A DNA stretch of 64,000 nucleotides from Paraburkholderia piptadeniae (GCF_900007165.1 NZ_CYGY02000014.1:1-64000); one strand, 5' to 3'. Positions 45,731 to 55,584 are shown, numbered from the stretch's first letter. A program made the numbers and translations. The notes: a model not told the origin generated them from the letters alone.

Positions 45731-46477
45731 TCACTCTTTGCTCGGCAGATCGGCAACGGCAGTGCCTGCGTCGATGGCAAGGCACTTCTCGATTTCGAAA
45801 TTCGCTTTCGCCAGTGCCCGTTCAGCCACTTCTTCCGCACGCGCGGCGGGAATGAAGCAGACACCAGTCTCATCGGCGACGACGATATCGCCCGGCGAGA
45901 CGCGAATCCCTGCGATCTGGATATCGCCATTGATCTCCACGGTTTCGATACGCCATTTGCCCGTGACGGGCGTGATTTCGGTTGCCCACATCGGATAATC
46001 CGCACGACGTGAGTGACCGACGTCGCGGACGCCTCCAGAAACAATTGCACCGGCTTCTCCCTGACGCTTACCTGTCTGAGCCGAGATGCCGCCCATATTG
46101 GAGATACCCTCCACACCGTCGATCACAACCACATCGCCAGGCAGTGCCAGGTTGTGGGCCTCGAACTCGGCCATCCGGTTCACATGAAGCCGCGCGGTCT
46201 CATAGACGTGTTCACGCTGCATGAGGTTGCGCACGGTAAGCGCGGGGCCAACGATGCTTGCGTTTGGCAACGTTGGCTTCAGGACCGAGGCGCCGATCGC
46301 GCCGGTGATTCCCAGTTCGTCCATCACATCTGCAACGACGCTCGTCGCGTCGGAAATGCTTTTGAGCTTTTCGATAAGTCCTTCCGGGGGACGCGGCGTG
46401 CGCATAAGACGGATGCGATCCGGACTGATCTTTCCAGTCAGCTTCGGCATCGTGTCAACGTCGGTACGATCATTCAT
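45731..46477 (-). CDS. RraA-family aldolase/decarboxylase-like protein
   Basis: A 248-residue RraA-superfamily protein. Members include 4-hydroxy-4-methyl-2-oxoglutarate / oxaloacetate lyases and the RNase E inhibitor RraA. The motifs DVMDELGITGAIG, GDVVVIDGVEG, SGGVRDVG and PGDIVVADETGV are present. The GGVRD motif holds the Arg and Asp used by the aldolase group. First in a catabolic operon, it more likely cleaves a 2-oxo acid than regulates RNase. A LysR gene is divergent. Confidence 0.9.
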   Translation of the reverse strand: MNDRTDVDTMPKLTGKISPDRIRLMRTPRPPEGLIEKLKSISDATSVVADVMDELGITGAIGASVLKPTLPNASIVGPALTVRNLMQREHVYETARLHVNRMAEFEAHNLALPGDVVVIDGVEGISNMGGISAQTGKRQGEAGAIVSGGVRDVGHSRRADYPMWATEITPVTGKWRIETVEINGDIQIAGIRVSPGDIVVADETGVCFIPAARAEEVAERALAKANFEIEKCLAIDAGTAVADLPSKE

Positions 46478-46619
46478 GAGACGAATCCTGATGATATATT
46501 GGGAGATAGTCGGCGGCAGCGATAAGCCCTGCTCACGCTGGTGCGTGCACTATCTTCCAAAAGATCACTGACGTCTAATTTAGAATTCGTGGGGACCATT
46601 ATCATTTCGGTGAATAATC

Positions 46620-47543
46620 ATGCGGCTTGACCTGAATCTGCTCGCCGTCATCGAGGCCATCATGCTGGAGCGCAATGTGACGCGTGCTGCTGCGAGCCTG
46701 TCGATGAGTCAACCCGCGGTAAGCAACGCCCTTCGGCGAGCCAGAGAGCTGACTCGCGATCAGCTGTTTCTGAAAGTCGCCGATGGCGTCCAGCCGACTG
46801 CACGGATGATGGCGATCTGGCCCGAGCTCCACCGCTCGCTGGCAGTCATAAGGGCATCAATCGCCCCCGCACATTTCGACCCACGCTCCGACGCGACCAG
46901 TTTCCGGATTGCTGTCACTGACAGCCTTGCCAGCGAAGCAATCAGTGCCATTGCGTTGCAACTGCGCTTAATGGCACCTTATGCAAAGGTGGCATTCTCC
47001 TTTCACACAAACGCCAATTCACTCGAGGCAATAGAGCGCGGCACGCTTGATTGCGCGATCGGGATGTTTCCATCACTCCCACGGGATATCCATGTCCAGG
47101 GGCTACGGACAGATCATTATGTCTGCGTGATGCGGTCGGACCATGTTCTGTGTGAAGCGATGAACCTCGAGCAATTCGTCGCGGCGTCACATGTGCTCGT
47201 GACTCCTTCCGGCATGGATCTCGGCGCCATAGACGGATGGCTTAGTTTGCATGGTCGCTCAAGGGCGATCCCGGTAGTCGTCAACCACTTCGCCGACGCA
47301 CTACGAATCGTCGCCGGCAGCGATTTGCTGACATGCGTGCCGAGTGGATTCCTCGACGCCCACGGACGAACCATCGTCACCCAACATGAGTTAGTCGTGA
47401 GAGAACTTCCGTTCGAGACGGAGAAACTGATCTACAAGCTAGTCTGGCATGAACGTGTACATTCCCACGCCGCCCATCAGTGGTTCCGCTCGCTCGTCGA
47501 AAGTGCTTGCCAGATACCTCAGAAGCCGAAAGTACCGGGGTAG
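46620..47543 (+). CDS. LysR-family regulator (NodD/LinR-like)
   Basis: A 307-residue LysR protein opening MRLDLNLLAVIEAIMLERNVTRAAA, split here as MRLDLNLLAV and RNVTRAAASLSMSQPAVSNALRR. That form is typical of the NodD/SyrM/LinR subgroup. It is divergent from the rraA operon and probably activates it in response to the substrate. Confidence 0.92.
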   Translation: MRLDLNLLAVIEAIMLERNVTRAAASLSMSQPAVSNALRRARELTRDQLFLKVADGVQPTARMMAIWPELHRSLAVIRASIAPAHFDPRSDATSFRIAVTDSLASEAISAIALQLRLMAPYAKVAFSFHTNANSLEAIERGTLDCAIGMFPSLPRDIHVQGLRTDHYVCVMRSDHVLCEAMNLEQFVAASHVLVTPSGMDLGAIDGWLSLHGRSRAIPVVVNHFADALRIVAGSDLLTCVPSGFLDAHGRTIVTQHELVVRELPFETEKLIYKLVWHERVHSHAAHQWFRSLVESACQIPQKPKVPG

Positions 47544-47669
47544 CAAGTGACGAGTGCTTCCACATAGTGCTGACGAGATGGTCATGCCGATACAGCATTG
47601 AGCGGCGAAAGTTACGTCAGGACATCCGGTGGCGCTTTCCCGCTGAGACTGCTCTGCATGGCCGATCCG

Positions 47670-47700
47670 GAAAAAGTGCCCGGCGAAATGCCGGGCAAAG
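47670..47700 (-). terminator. Rho-independent terminator of cytochrome b561 gene
   Basis: TGCCCGGC at 47677-47684 pairs with GCCGGGCA at 47690-47697 around a 5-base loop. On the minus strand the stem is followed by CTTTTTCC. It lies about 70 bases past the b561 stop. Confidence 0.75.
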
Positions 47701-47768
47701 GTTCGCGCTCTCGCGCGCGAACGGATGGAACACTGATATCAGGGTTTCGCCTTAGCCGCTAATTGCTG

Positions 47769-48332
47769 CTACTGCTCGTTCGCCCTGCGCCCCCCTCTCC
47801 ACGAAGGCAACATCGATTCAAGTGAATCACTACGGTCGATAAAGTAATGCTTGAGCGCCATGAGCACGTGACCGCAGACCAGGATGGCGATCGCATAAGC
47901 GAGATAGATATGCACCTGCTTGAATACAGGCGCAAGCGCGGGAGTCTTATCCATCAATGGCGGCAAGAAGAACAATCCGGCGACGGGAATCTTGAATCCG
48001 GCCGCTGAACTCCAGAGCCAACCCGACAATGGCAACGCAAGCATGCAGACGTACAGCAGGAAGTGTCCAAAACGTGCAGCCGTGCGCTCCAACGTTGGAA
48101 CACCGCACGATGCCTCAGGCGCACCGTGCATGAGCCTCCACGGAATCCGCGCTGCAAGCAGGAACAGCGTAATCGTCGCGATCGACTTGTGCAGCATGAT
48201 GCTGTCAGCCTGGATCTTCTGTGGCAGGCTAAGGGTGCTGGAGTAATACCCCGCGATCCATGCACAGACGATCACGACAGCCATCGTCCAGTGAAGAGTT
48301 TTCGCGATGGACGTGTATTGTCGCCTTTCCAT
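47769..48332 (-). CDS. cytochrome b561
   Basis: A 187-residue four-helix membrane cytochrome of the CybB/YodB family, which can move electrons from ubiquinol or accept superoxide electrons. It begins ERRQYTSIAKTLHWTMAVVI, where His14 near the first helix is a heme ligand candidate. A late His is in HIYLAYAIAILVCGHVLMALKHYF. ATG 48332 has AAGGAG five bases upstream. It lies downstream of a small exported protein gene on the same strand. Confidence 0.93.
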   Translation of the reverse strand: MERRQYTSIAKTLHWTMAVVIVCAWIAGYYSSTLSLPQKIQADSIMLHKSIATITLFLLAARIPWRLMHGAPEASCGVPTLERTAARFGHFLLYVCMLALPLSGWLWSSAAGFKIPVAGLFFLPPLMDKTPALAPVFKQVHIYLAYAIAILVCGHVLMALKHYFIDRSDSLESMLPSWRGGRRANEQ

Positions 48333-48364
48333 TTCAACTCCTTGATGGTTCATCCGGAAATGCT

Positions 48365-48724
48365 TCAATTCGACGACGCCGGCGATAAGGGAACTGCCTT
48401 CTGGGGCGCGGACTTGCGCTCGGCATTGAGAAGGTTTTCGGGATATTGATCAGGCGCTGCCTGTGGCCCGTATCCATTTCGCTGCAGATTCTTCAGTTCG
48501 GCGTTCCTGATCTGACGAGCCTGCTTTCGCTCAGCCTGCCTCTGCGCCTTGAGTGCCTGCTTCTGTGCCTTGCTGTCGGCTTTGCTCGACGATGCCGCGG
48601 TCGCCGCGGTATCCGGCTTCTCTTGCGCAGGTGCGCTCGCAAACTCTGCTTGTGCCTGCGCCGCGAGCGGCATGACCGATATGAGCAACACCGCGAGCCA
48701 ACGTCGTGAATCTTTGTGCACCAT
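48365..48724 (-). CDS. small exported DUF4148-like protein
   Basis: A 119-residue protein with a signal peptide (WLAVLLISVMPLAAQAQA) and then an Ala/Lys/Gln-rich stretch. The end reads AELKNLQRNGYGPQAAPDQYPENLLNAERK in overall shape, matching the Y-x-P...YP...L...A pattern of DUF4148 proteins of Burkholderia. ATG 48724 has GAGGAG upstream. Periplasmic, function unknown. It precedes cytochrome b561. Confidence 0.75.
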   Translation of the reverse strand: MVHKDSRRWLAVLLISVMPLAAQAQAEFASAPAQEKPDTAATAASSSKADSKAQKQALKAQRQAERKQARQIRNAELKNLQRNGYGPQAAPDQYPENLLNAERKSAPQKAVPLSPASSN

Positions 48725-48772
48725 GATCTCCTCTATAAAGTGTAAGTTGTAGCTTTCTGCACACCACAAAAC

Positions 48773-48800
48773 AGCAGGCCTGTCTGCCAGGCCTGCTTTT
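48773..48800 (-). terminator. strong terminator hairpin after the MFS-FAH operon
   Basis: AGCAGGCCTG at 48773-48782 pairs with CAGGCCTGCT at 48788-48797 around a 5-base loop. On the minus strand the stem is followed by GTTTTG, and on the plus strand by TTT. It lies 15 bases past the FAH stop. Confidence 0.82.
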
Positions 48801-48814
48801 CAGCCGCACGGCGA

Positions 48815-49831
48815 TCAGTAGTTGGATGATTCGACGCACGTCACACGCTGGATGCCAAGGCCATCGATGCCTGCTTCGACAACGTCGCCGGGACACAGGT
48901 AGCGCCCATAGTGGCTGCCGAGCCCGGCCGGCGTGCCGGTGCATATGAGGTCTCCCGGCTCCAGCCGAATCGAGTTGGAAAGCCAGGCAATCTGCTCCCC
49001 AATGGTGAAGACCATGTCGCTAGCCACACCGGCCTGCATCAGGCCGCCGTTCAGACGCAGCCACAACGTGAGTTGCGACACGTCGGCAACTCCCCATGCG
49101 GGGACCATCCAGGGGCCGGCAGGCAGCCATCCTGGGCGCGATTTCGATTGCAGCCAGTCGGTGCCCATCGTTGGAGCATCCTGTCGAAATACCCGATCGC
49201 GCAGCGTCAGGTCGTTGACAATGCAATAGCCTGCAATGCAATCGAGCGCGTCTTCTGGCGTGACATGTATCGCTCTCTTGCCAATGACAACACCAATCTC
49301 CACCTCCCAGTCGAGGGTCTTGACGTCTGGTGCAATCGGTAGTGAATCATCAGGACCGGATACGCATGCCGGACCTTTAAGGCAGATGTATGGCGCGCCA
49401 TCGCGGCGGCGCACCTCGATGGCATTCAGCAACGCGTCCCGGCGCCCGGCGGCACCCGGTCCCTGCGGACCATCGTCGGCATCGAGGGCGGCTTGCAGAA
49501 GCTGGCTTCGGTAGTTGCCGATCGTGCAATAGACCTGTCGAGGTGCGACCGGCGCGTGCATCCGAAAGCTCGCGAGCGGCGCGCCCTCCTTCACGATTGC
49601 ACCGGCGGTCTCAGGGTCGGTGCAGATCCCCCGGAGCAGAGCGAAGTTTGCCTCCCACTCATGCATGAAGCGCTCGATGCAATCCACCCCACGCAAACCC
49701 AGATACACCCAATGACTCAACGCAAGTGCATGCGTGTCGAACGACAGTGCGGGGAACGGGCGGCAACCCGCAATTGAGATGTTGACAAGGACGGGCAGCA
49801 TGGCAGTGATCGTTTCGGTGGACCGGATCAT
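48815..49831 (-). CDS. fumarylacetoacetate hydrolase-family protein
   Basis: A 338-residue FAH-superfamily protein. The metal-binding pattern DWEVEIGVVIGKRAIHV holds the two Glu, and GYCIVNDLTLRD resembles the NDxSxRD motif. GDLICTGTPAGLG is also typical. It lacks the large N-terminal domain of true fumarylacetoacetase. It is probably a 2-keto-acid hydrolase or dehydratase (as in L-fuconate/arabinonate-type routes). The ATG overlaps the MFS stop (ATGA). Confidence 0.9.
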   Translation of the reverse strand: MIRSTETITAMLPVLVNISIAGCRPFPALSFDTHALALSHWVYLGLRGVDCIERFMHEWEANFALLRGICTDPETAGAIVKEGAPLASFRMHAPVAPRQVYCTIGNYRSQLLQAALDADDGPQGPGAAGRRDALLNAIEVRRRDGAPYICLKGPACVSGPDDSLPIAPDVKTLDWEVEIGVVIGKRAIHVTPEDALDCIAGYCIVNDLTLRDRVFRQDAPTMGTDWLQSKSRPGWLPAGPWMVPAWGVADVSQLTLWLRLNGGLMQAGVASDMVFTIGEQIAWLSNSIRLEPGDLICTGTPAGLGSHYGRYLCPGDVVEAGIDGLGIQRVTCVESSNY

Positions 49832-51111
49832 GCGTCGCCGTTACGTGGGATAACTGCTCTGATAGGGTCCGGGGAATGCGGTGCCTGCGCCTCGTGATGA
49901 CGACGCTTGCGCGGTGCGGTCTCAATGAGGAAGAAGGCGACAGCAGCGCCCGCAGCCAAGCTGTACAGCGCGAAATCGAGCGTATGCACGAGGCCGAAAT
50001 GCTGCGCGATGAACCCGGCGACGACGGGCGCAACCCCACCGCCGAACGTCTCGCCCACGCCCGACACGAAACCGATCGTCGAAGCGATGAGTCCGACGGG
50101 TGCGGCTTCTGTCGCGACGGGCCCGCTGAGCAGACTCAACAAGCCCATCGAGAACAACGCAACGCCGAACAGCAAGATGAACAATAGAACCGGATTCGGA
50201 CCGGTACACGAAAACAGATAGAGAAGAACAGCCGCACAGACGAACCCGATCAACGCTGTCGGCCGGCGACCGATAAAATCGGACAGGCCCGCAAGCGCAA
50301 AGCACCCAATGAAGCCGCCGAACCCGACCGCCGAAGCGACGAATCCCATGCTCCGCATGTCGAGACGGACGACTGAAACCAGATACGTCGGCACCATCGC
50401 GCCGATCACGAAGATTCCGCTCATCGCGCACAGGATCGCGATGGTTGCGATCGTGACGTTACGGCTGGCGAAAAGCGCAGTCCAGCGCGGACGTTCGACT
50501 TGCTCGCGAGATACGCTGACCGTTGACGTATCGCGATCTCGCACGTGACGCCAGATGAGCGTTGCAACGATCAAACCGGGAACCGCCGACAGCGTGAATA
50601 CCCAATGCCAGTTGGGGACGACCTGAAGCAACTGCGTAGCCACGATAGGCGCGAATCCGAGACCCATCAACGGAATCATGCTGATCTGAATACCCTGATT
50701 CAGCCCGCGGCGTGCCGGTAGCGAAGCCTCACTGTTCGCGGCGATGCTCGCGGGCGTAAAAGCGCCTTCGGCGACGCCCATCGCCGCCCGCAAGAGCAGC
50801 AGGCTGATAAAACCCGTCGCCAAACCGGAAAGACTCGACAAAAGCGAGAACGCGATCATCGTCGTCACGAGTATTTTCTTTCGACCGATCCGGTCGGCAA
50901 GCGGTCCCATTGCTATCGACCAAAGTCCCCATGCAACGCCCAGAATTCCGATGAGGCTTCCGAGTTGCGAATAGCTCAATCCCAGATCGCGCATGATGTG
51001 AGGAAAAAGCGGCGCAAGCAGCCATCGATCGAAGCCCACCAGTCCAAAACCAATTCCGAGCAGCGCAAGTGTCTTGCGCTCGTAGCGGACGTCATGTTGC
51101 GGGGCATTCAC
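49828..51111 (-). CDS. MFS transporter
   Basis: A 427-residue major facilitator with twelve helices. The motif GPLADRIGRKKILV is after helix 2 and LSDFIGRRPTALIG after helix 8. The start is GTG 51111, supported by AAGGAG eight bases upstream; the longer frame to 51180 has none. It is co-translated with the FAH-family gene. GCTAACGTTAGC-type operators at 51511-51590 lie upstream, near the LacI gene. Confidence 0.92.
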   Translation of the reverse strand: MNAPQHDVRYERKTLALLGIGFGLVGFDRWLLAPLFPHIMRDLGLSYSQLGSLIGILGVAWGLWSIAMGPLADRIGRKKILVTTMIAFSLLSSLSGLATGFISLLLLRAAMGVAEGAFTPASIAANSEASLPARRGLNQGIQISMIPLMGLGFAPIVATQLLQVVPNWHWVFTLSAVPGLIVATLIWRHVRDRDTSTVSVSREQVERPRWTALFASRNVTIATIAILCAMSGIFVIGAMVPTYLVSVVRLDMRSMGFVASAVGFGGFIGCFALAGLSDFIGRRPTALIGFVCAAVLLYLFSCTGPNPVLLFILLFGVALFSMGLLSLLSGPVATEAAPVGLIASTIGFVSGVGETFGGGVAPVVAGFIAQHFGLVHTLDFALYSLAAGAAVAFFLIETAPRKRRHHEAQAPHSPDPIRAVIPRNGDA

Positions 51112-51510
51112 TGTGATGTCTCCTTGTGTTGATTCTGTTAATCGTTGTTCGGTGCTGCGCAGTCGGGGACGATTGCCCACAGAACTAACGGCAGAACACC
51201 ATCGACTTCGCGCGCCGGATTTCCGGCGGCGAAACGCTCCATCTACCGTCGCCGTGTTGAAAAAAGAAAATCGTCACGGGGCAATCCGACGTCGCCGACA
51301 CAACCCGGACACATCGGCTTCGGCCCAGCCTTTCCGACCAAACGCGACTCACTTCCAGCGACGAGATAGCAGTTCTTCCGAACCACTTCTCGACATGGAA
51401 GCGCAAAGATCCTTCGTCAAACATCACTTCCGTCTCCTCTTCACAAGCATCCGATGGATCGCCCGTGCAAACCTCAATGCGAGCGTCCGGCGTGTCTGAA
51501 GCTTTAATGC

Positions 51511-51532
51511 GCTAACGTTAGCATTATGCTAA
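51511..51532. promoter_or_regulatory. overlapping LacI-type palindromes
   Basis: GCTAACGTTAGC (51511-51522) is a perfect 12-bp palindrome with central CG, the LacI-family operator design. It overlaps a second perfect palindrome TTAGCATTATGCTAA (51518-51532). Both lie in the 683-base divergent region between the MFS-FAH operon and the LacI gene, which otherwise holds no recognisable gene. Confidence 0.75.
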
Positions 51533-51580
51533 TCGCGATCTACATGGTCGTCAAATAAATATAGCTATCCTTACGCGCGC

Positions 51581-51590
51581 ACGTTAGCAT
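51581..51590. promoter_or_regulatory. degenerate LacI-type operator half-site
   Basis: ACGTTAGCAT matches the right half of the 51511 palindrome plus flank, 70 bases further on (about 6-7 helical turns). The left half is degenerate. It could act as an auxiliary site for looping. Confidence 0.45.
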
Positions 51591-51794
51591 CAATGGACCG
51601 AGGAATTCCGTCGACAATTGACTGAGCATTTGATCGGCCCCGTTCTGGTCAACCGCTGGCGTACGACTTATGCGCTGTGAACGCCCATAGGAGAGGCTAT
51701 TTCGGTATGCGTAGCCCGGGAAGCGGCTCGGCGCTTTGGCCGGAGACGCCCTGACGTTGTGCTATCGTTATAAAAAGCCTTACATGGACATCTT

Positions 51795-52847
51795 ATGATC
51801 ACCATCAAAGACATCGCCGCACGCCTGCAGGTTTCGCCTTCGACGGTTGGACGGGCGCTCGCGAACGACCCTCGTATCAGCGCAACCACGAAACAGAAAG
51901 TCAATGAAGTCGCGGATGAAATGGGTTACGTGGCCAACCTGGCCGCGCGCATGATGCGAGGTGTATCGAGTAACCTCGTCGGCCTGGTGCTGCCGGACAT
52001 CAGAAATGGCTTTTACGCGACGATCGCCCATGCGCTGTCCAAGTGCCTGCAGGGCGCGGGATATCAGCTGGCGCTGTCGGAAACCGACGACGACCGGATG
52101 GTCGAGTTACAGAGCATCCGTGAACTCGCCAGCGCAAACGTCGCGGGGATCATCATCGTGCCGACTGCAAAGCCTCATCGCGAAACAGTCCGATTGCTCA
52201 AACTGTCACCGCATGTCCAATTGCTGCGAAGACATGCCGCGATCGGCGACCAATGGTTCGGAATTGACGATACGCAAGCAATCTTCGAGGCAACCCGTCA
52301 TCTCGTCGAACTGGGTCATCGCCGGATTGGTTATATCGGCGGCACCGACGATCTGCCTACGGGTTCGGCACGTTTGAAGGGTTATCACAAGGCACTGCCG
52401 GGAGGTGAGTCGGCGGATCCTGCGCTCGTTCAGCTTGGAGCGCCGGGCGATCCCGAGTTCGGCCTCAATGCAATACGTCGCTTGCTTTCGCTGTCGAAGC
52501 GGCCGACGGCCATCGTCGCCGGTTCAGTCCAGATGACTCAGGGCATCCTCGAAGAGCTGACAACGCAAGGGCTGCGCGCGCCCGATGACCTCTCGGTGGT
52601 CGGATTCGGCGACGAGCTTGGGTTCCGGTGGTGGGGCCCGGGGCTGACGACCGTAGGACTTCCCGTACACGACCTGGCCACCGCCTGCGGACTCTGGTTC
52701 GTGCACCAGATCCGCCAGAATTCTGGTAGCCCTGCGCCATACACATCGATCTCGCCCGCAACACTCATCTTGCGAGGCAGCACCCGAAAGCAAGGGACGG
52801 CCGCGAAGACGTCCGCACGTGCTGCAGTCCGTGGAGCTACAGTTTGA
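51795..52847 (+). CDS. LacI-family transcriptional regulator
   Basis: A 350-residue LacI/GntR-clan repressor. The helix-turn-helix reads ITIKDIAARLQVSPSTVGRALAND. The hinge region has YVANLAARMMRG, and the effector domain starts VGLVLPDIRNGFY. It is divergent from the MFS-FAH operon. It probably binds the GCTAACGTTAGC palindromes there and the related sites at 62251 and 62406. Confidence 0.93.
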   Translation: MITIKDIAARLQVSPSTVGRALANDPRISATTKQKVNEVADEMGYVANLAARMMRGVSSNLVGLVLPDIRNGFYATIAHALSKCLQGAGYQLALSETDDDRMVELQSIRELASANVAGIIIVPTAKPHRETVRLLKLSPHVQLLRRHAAIGDQWFGIDDTQAIFEATRHLVELGHRRIGYIGGTDDLPTGSARLKGYHKALPGGESADPALVQLGAPGDPEFGLNAIRRLLSLSKRPTAIVAGSVQMTQGILEELTTQGLRAPDDLSVVGFGDELGFRWWGPGLTTVGLPVHDLATACGLWFVHQIRQNSGSPAPYTSISPATLILRGSTRKQGTAAKTSARAAVRGATV

Positions 52848-52892
52848 GGTATCAAACTGTTTCGCTGTTGTACTCCCGACGCCGCGATAAGT

Positions 52893-53840
52893 TTAACGGT
52901 TGTCGCCCGCAAGCTGGACGACGAGCTCAGGCACAGCAGTGAACAGATCGCCAACCAGGCCGTAATCCGCGACACTGAAAATCGGCGCTTCCTCGTCCTT
53001 GTTGATCGCGACGATGACCTTCGAGTCCTTCATACCGGCCAGATGCTGAATTGCGCCCGAGATGCCGACCGCGAGGTACAGCTGCGGCGCGACGATCTTG
53101 CCAGTTTGACCGACCTGATAATCGTTCGGCACGTAGCCAGCGTCGACAGCTGCACGCGATGCGCCCATTGCTGCGCCGAGCTTGTCTGCCAGAGGTTCGA
53201 GAACCTTGTTGTAGTTCTCACCGCTGCCCAGACCGCGGCCACCCGACACGATGATGTTCGCCGACGTCAGTTCCGGACGGTCCAGCTTCGTCACTTCGCG
53301 GCTCACGAACTGCGAGATGCCGGAGTCAGCCGCAGCGTCGATCTTCTCGACCGACGCGCTGCCGCCTTCCGCGGCGACCGGATCGAAGCCCGTCGCACGC
53401 ACCGTGATGACCTTGATGGGATCCGCCGATTGCACGATCGCAATCGCGTTGCCGGCGTAGATCGGGCGTTCAAACGTATCGGTGCTGATTACCGCAGTGA
53501 TTTCGCTGACCTGCGCGACGTCGAACTTCGCGGCGATACGCGGCGCGATGTTCTTGCCGTAAGCCGTCGCCGGCGCGAGGATGTGCGAGTAATCCTTCGC
53601 GATGTTCAGCACGGTCGCCTCGACGTTTTCCGCGAGGCCAGCGGCCAGTTGCGGCGCGTCGGCGAGCAGCACCTTTGCCACACCGGCCACTTTCGCAGCA
53701 GCATCAGCCGCGCCCTGCGCGTTGTGGCCCGCAACCAACACATGAACGTCGCCACCAATCTTCTGCGCGGCAGCCACCGTGTTCAGCGTCGCTGCCTTGA
53801 GCGCCGCGTTGTCGTGTTCAGCAATTACCAGAATCGTCAT
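52893..53840 (-). CDS. etfA: electron transfer flavoprotein subunit alpha
   Basis: A 315-residue ETF alpha subunit, which carries FAD and passes electrons from acyl-CoA dehydrogenases to ETF-ubiquinone oxidoreductase. The C-terminal FAD motifs are ISGGRGLGSGENY, PNDYQVGQTGKIVAPQLYLAVGISGA-like (with GQTG) and VAINKDEEAPIF. It directly follows etfB. It serves the glutaryl-CoA dehydrogenase encoded nearby and other dehydrogenases. Confidence 0.96.
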   Translation of the reverse strand: MTILVIAEHDNAALKAATLNTVAAAQKIGGDVHVLVAGHNAQGAADAAAKVAGVAKVLLADAPQLAAGLAENVEATVLNIAKDYSHILAPATAYGKNIAPRIAAKFDVAQVSEITAVISTDTFERPIYAGNAIAIVQSADPIKVITVRATGFDPVAAEGGSASVEKIDAAADSGISQFVSREVTKLDRPELTSANIIVSGGRGLGSGENYNKVLEPLADKLGAAMGASRAAVDAGYVPNDYQVGQTGKIVAPQLYLAVGISGAIQHLAGMKDSKVIVAINKDEEAPIFSVADYGLVGDLFTAVPELVVQLAGDNR

Positions 53841-53865
53841 TTCATTCGTCTCCGCGTTCCGTGGA

Positions 53866-54615
53866 TCAAAGCACCTTGGCTTCCGTCTTGAGCTTTTCGA
53901 CCAGCGTCTTCACGTCGGCGACCTTCACGCCAGCCGAGCGCTTCGGCGGCTCGCTGACCTTCAGCGTCTTCAGACGCGGCGTGACATCGACGCCCAGGTC
54001 TTCCGGCTTCACGGTTTCCAGCGGCTTCTTCTTTGCCTTCATGATGTTCGGCAGCGTCACGTAGCGCGGCTCGTTCAGGCGCAGATCGGTCGTGACGACC
54101 GCGGGCAGCTTCAGCGACAACGTTTCCGCGCCGCCGTCCACTTCGCGCGACACCGTCGCCTTGCCGTCAGCCACGACAACCTTCGACGCGAACGTCGCCT
54201 GCGGCAGATTCGTTAGCGCAGCCAGCATCTGACCCGTCTGGTTGGAGTCGTCGTCGATGGCCTGCTTGCCGAGAATCACCAGTTGCGGCTGTTCCTTGTC
54301 GACCAGCGCCTTCAGCAGCTTCGCGACAGCCAGCGGCTGCAGATCCTCATTCGATTCGATCAGGATCGCGCGGTCCGCGCCGATCGCCAGCGCCGTGCGC
54401 AGCGTTTCCTGACATTGCGTCACGCCTGCCGACACGGCGATCACTTCCGTCGCCACGCCCGCTTCCTTCAGACGCACGGCTTCTTCGACGGCGATTTCGT
54501 CGAACGGATTCATCGACATCTTCACATTGGCAATGTCAACACCCGTGTTGTCCGACTTCACGCGGACCTTCACGTTATAGTCAACGACCCTCTTGACAGG
54601 GACAATGATCTTCAT
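53866..54615 (-). CDS. etfB: electron transfer flavoprotein subunit beta
   Basis: A 249-residue ETF beta subunit. It begins [17 protein letters not shown], has [17 protein letters not shown] and the AMP-site segment [19 protein letters not shown]. The L-E-T-L-type segment reads [17 protein letters not shown], matching the recognition loop that contacts acyl-CoA dehydrogenases. ATG 54615 is chosen because known subunits start there. etfA follows after 25 bases. Confidence 0.96.
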   Translation of the reverse strand: MKIIVPVKRVVDYNVKVRVKSDNTGVDIANVKMSMNPFDEIAVEEAVRLKEAGVATEVIAVSAGVTQCQETLRTALAIGADRAILIESNEDLQPLAVAKLLKALVDKEQPQLVILGKQAIDDDSNQTGQMLAALTNLPQATFASKVVVADGKATVSREVDGGAETLSLKLPAVVTTDLRLNEPRYVTLPNIMKAKKKPLETVKPEDLGVDVTPRLKTLKVSEPPKRSAGVKVADVKTLVEKLKTEAKVL

Positions 54616-54728
54616 TCCGTAACACCCTAAATAAAACACCGTTGCCTTCATCCACGGAAATGCCCCTTAGATAATCAGCTTCGATTGCCCCGGCTTCTCC
54701 GCGCACGGCCTGATTGGAGCAGATGCGA

Positions 54729-55571
54729 TCAATATGTGAAAAAGCCACGTCCACTCTTTCGCCCGAGGTACCCCGCGTCCACCATTTCCTTGAGCAACGA
54801 TGCCGGCCGGTACTTTGAATCGCTGAAATCCGCATACAGCACGTTCATGATGGCGAGCGTCGTATCGAGGCCGATAAGATCCGCCAGCGCAAGCGGTCCG
54901 ATTGGATGATTTGCGCCAAGCTTCATACCTTCATCGATCTCTTCGGCACTCGCCAGACCCTGTTGTAGTACGAAGATCGCCTCATTGATCATGGGTACCA
55001 GAATGCGATTGACGACAAAGCCCGGTGAATTGCTCACGCATATAGGCTGCTTCCCAATGCGCTTTGTGAAGGCAACGGTTGCATCGACCGTGGCATCGCT
55101 GGTCCGAAGGCCGCGGATGACTTCAACCAACGCCATCACAGGTACTGGATTAAAGAAGTGCATCCCGATGAAGCGCCCCGGATCACCGAGCATTGAGCCC
55201 AATCGCGTGACGGACACCGACGATGTATTGGTCGCGATGACCGAACCAGGGCGTACGATGGCGTCGAGATTCCTGAGAATGTCTTCCTTGATCTGAATGT
55301 TCTCTGTCGCCGCTTCAATCACGAGATCGGATTCGATGAGTTCAGCCAATACCCCGCCCGCCCTGATTCGTCCCAGCGCGGCAGTTGCCTCATCCGAAGT
55401 CATTTTCCCCTTTGACACCATCCGCGCAAGATTCCCGGAGATGCTGTTGATGCCGCGTTTCGCCGCTTGCGCATCGACATCGTTGAGGGTCACATCGAGG
55501 CCGGCTGTTGCACAGACTAACGCGATACCGCAGCCCATCTGCCCCGCACCTACAATTCCAATCGTTTTCAT
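54729..55571 (-). CDS. hbd: 3-hydroxybutyryl-CoA dehydrogenase
   Basis: A 281-residue NAD-dependent dehydrogenase. GIVGAGQMGCGIALVCA is the dinucleotide fold. The catalytic His and Glu region is GMHFFNPVPVMALVEVI, and the end NHPIGPLALADLIGLD is typical of Hbd/PaaH. ATG 55571 has AAAGG upstream. It lies between the ETF-ubiquinone oxidoreductase and ETF genes, so it works in the same acyl-CoA oxidation route. Confidence 0.93.
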   Translation of the reverse strand: MKTIGIVGAGQMGCGIALVCATAGLDVTLNDVDAQAAKRGINSISGNLARMVSKGKMTSDEATAALGRIRAGGVLAELIESDLVIEAATENIQIKEDILRNLDAIVRPGSVIATNTSSVSVTRLGSMLGDPGRFIGMHFFNPVPVMALVEVIRGLRTSDATVDATVAFTKRIGKQPICVSNSPGFVVNRILVPMINEAIFVLQQGLASAEEIDEGMKLGANHPIGPLALADLIGLDTTLAIMNVLYADFSDSKYRPASLLKEMVDAGYLGRKSGRGFFTY

Positions 55572-55584
55572 ATGGACCTTTGAA

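Noticed and set aside
46504..46555. 7-bp inverted repeat AGATAGT / ACTATCT in the rraA-LysR divergent region
   Set aside because: The arms are 38 bases apart and do not form a T-N11-A box, so chance cannot be excluded.
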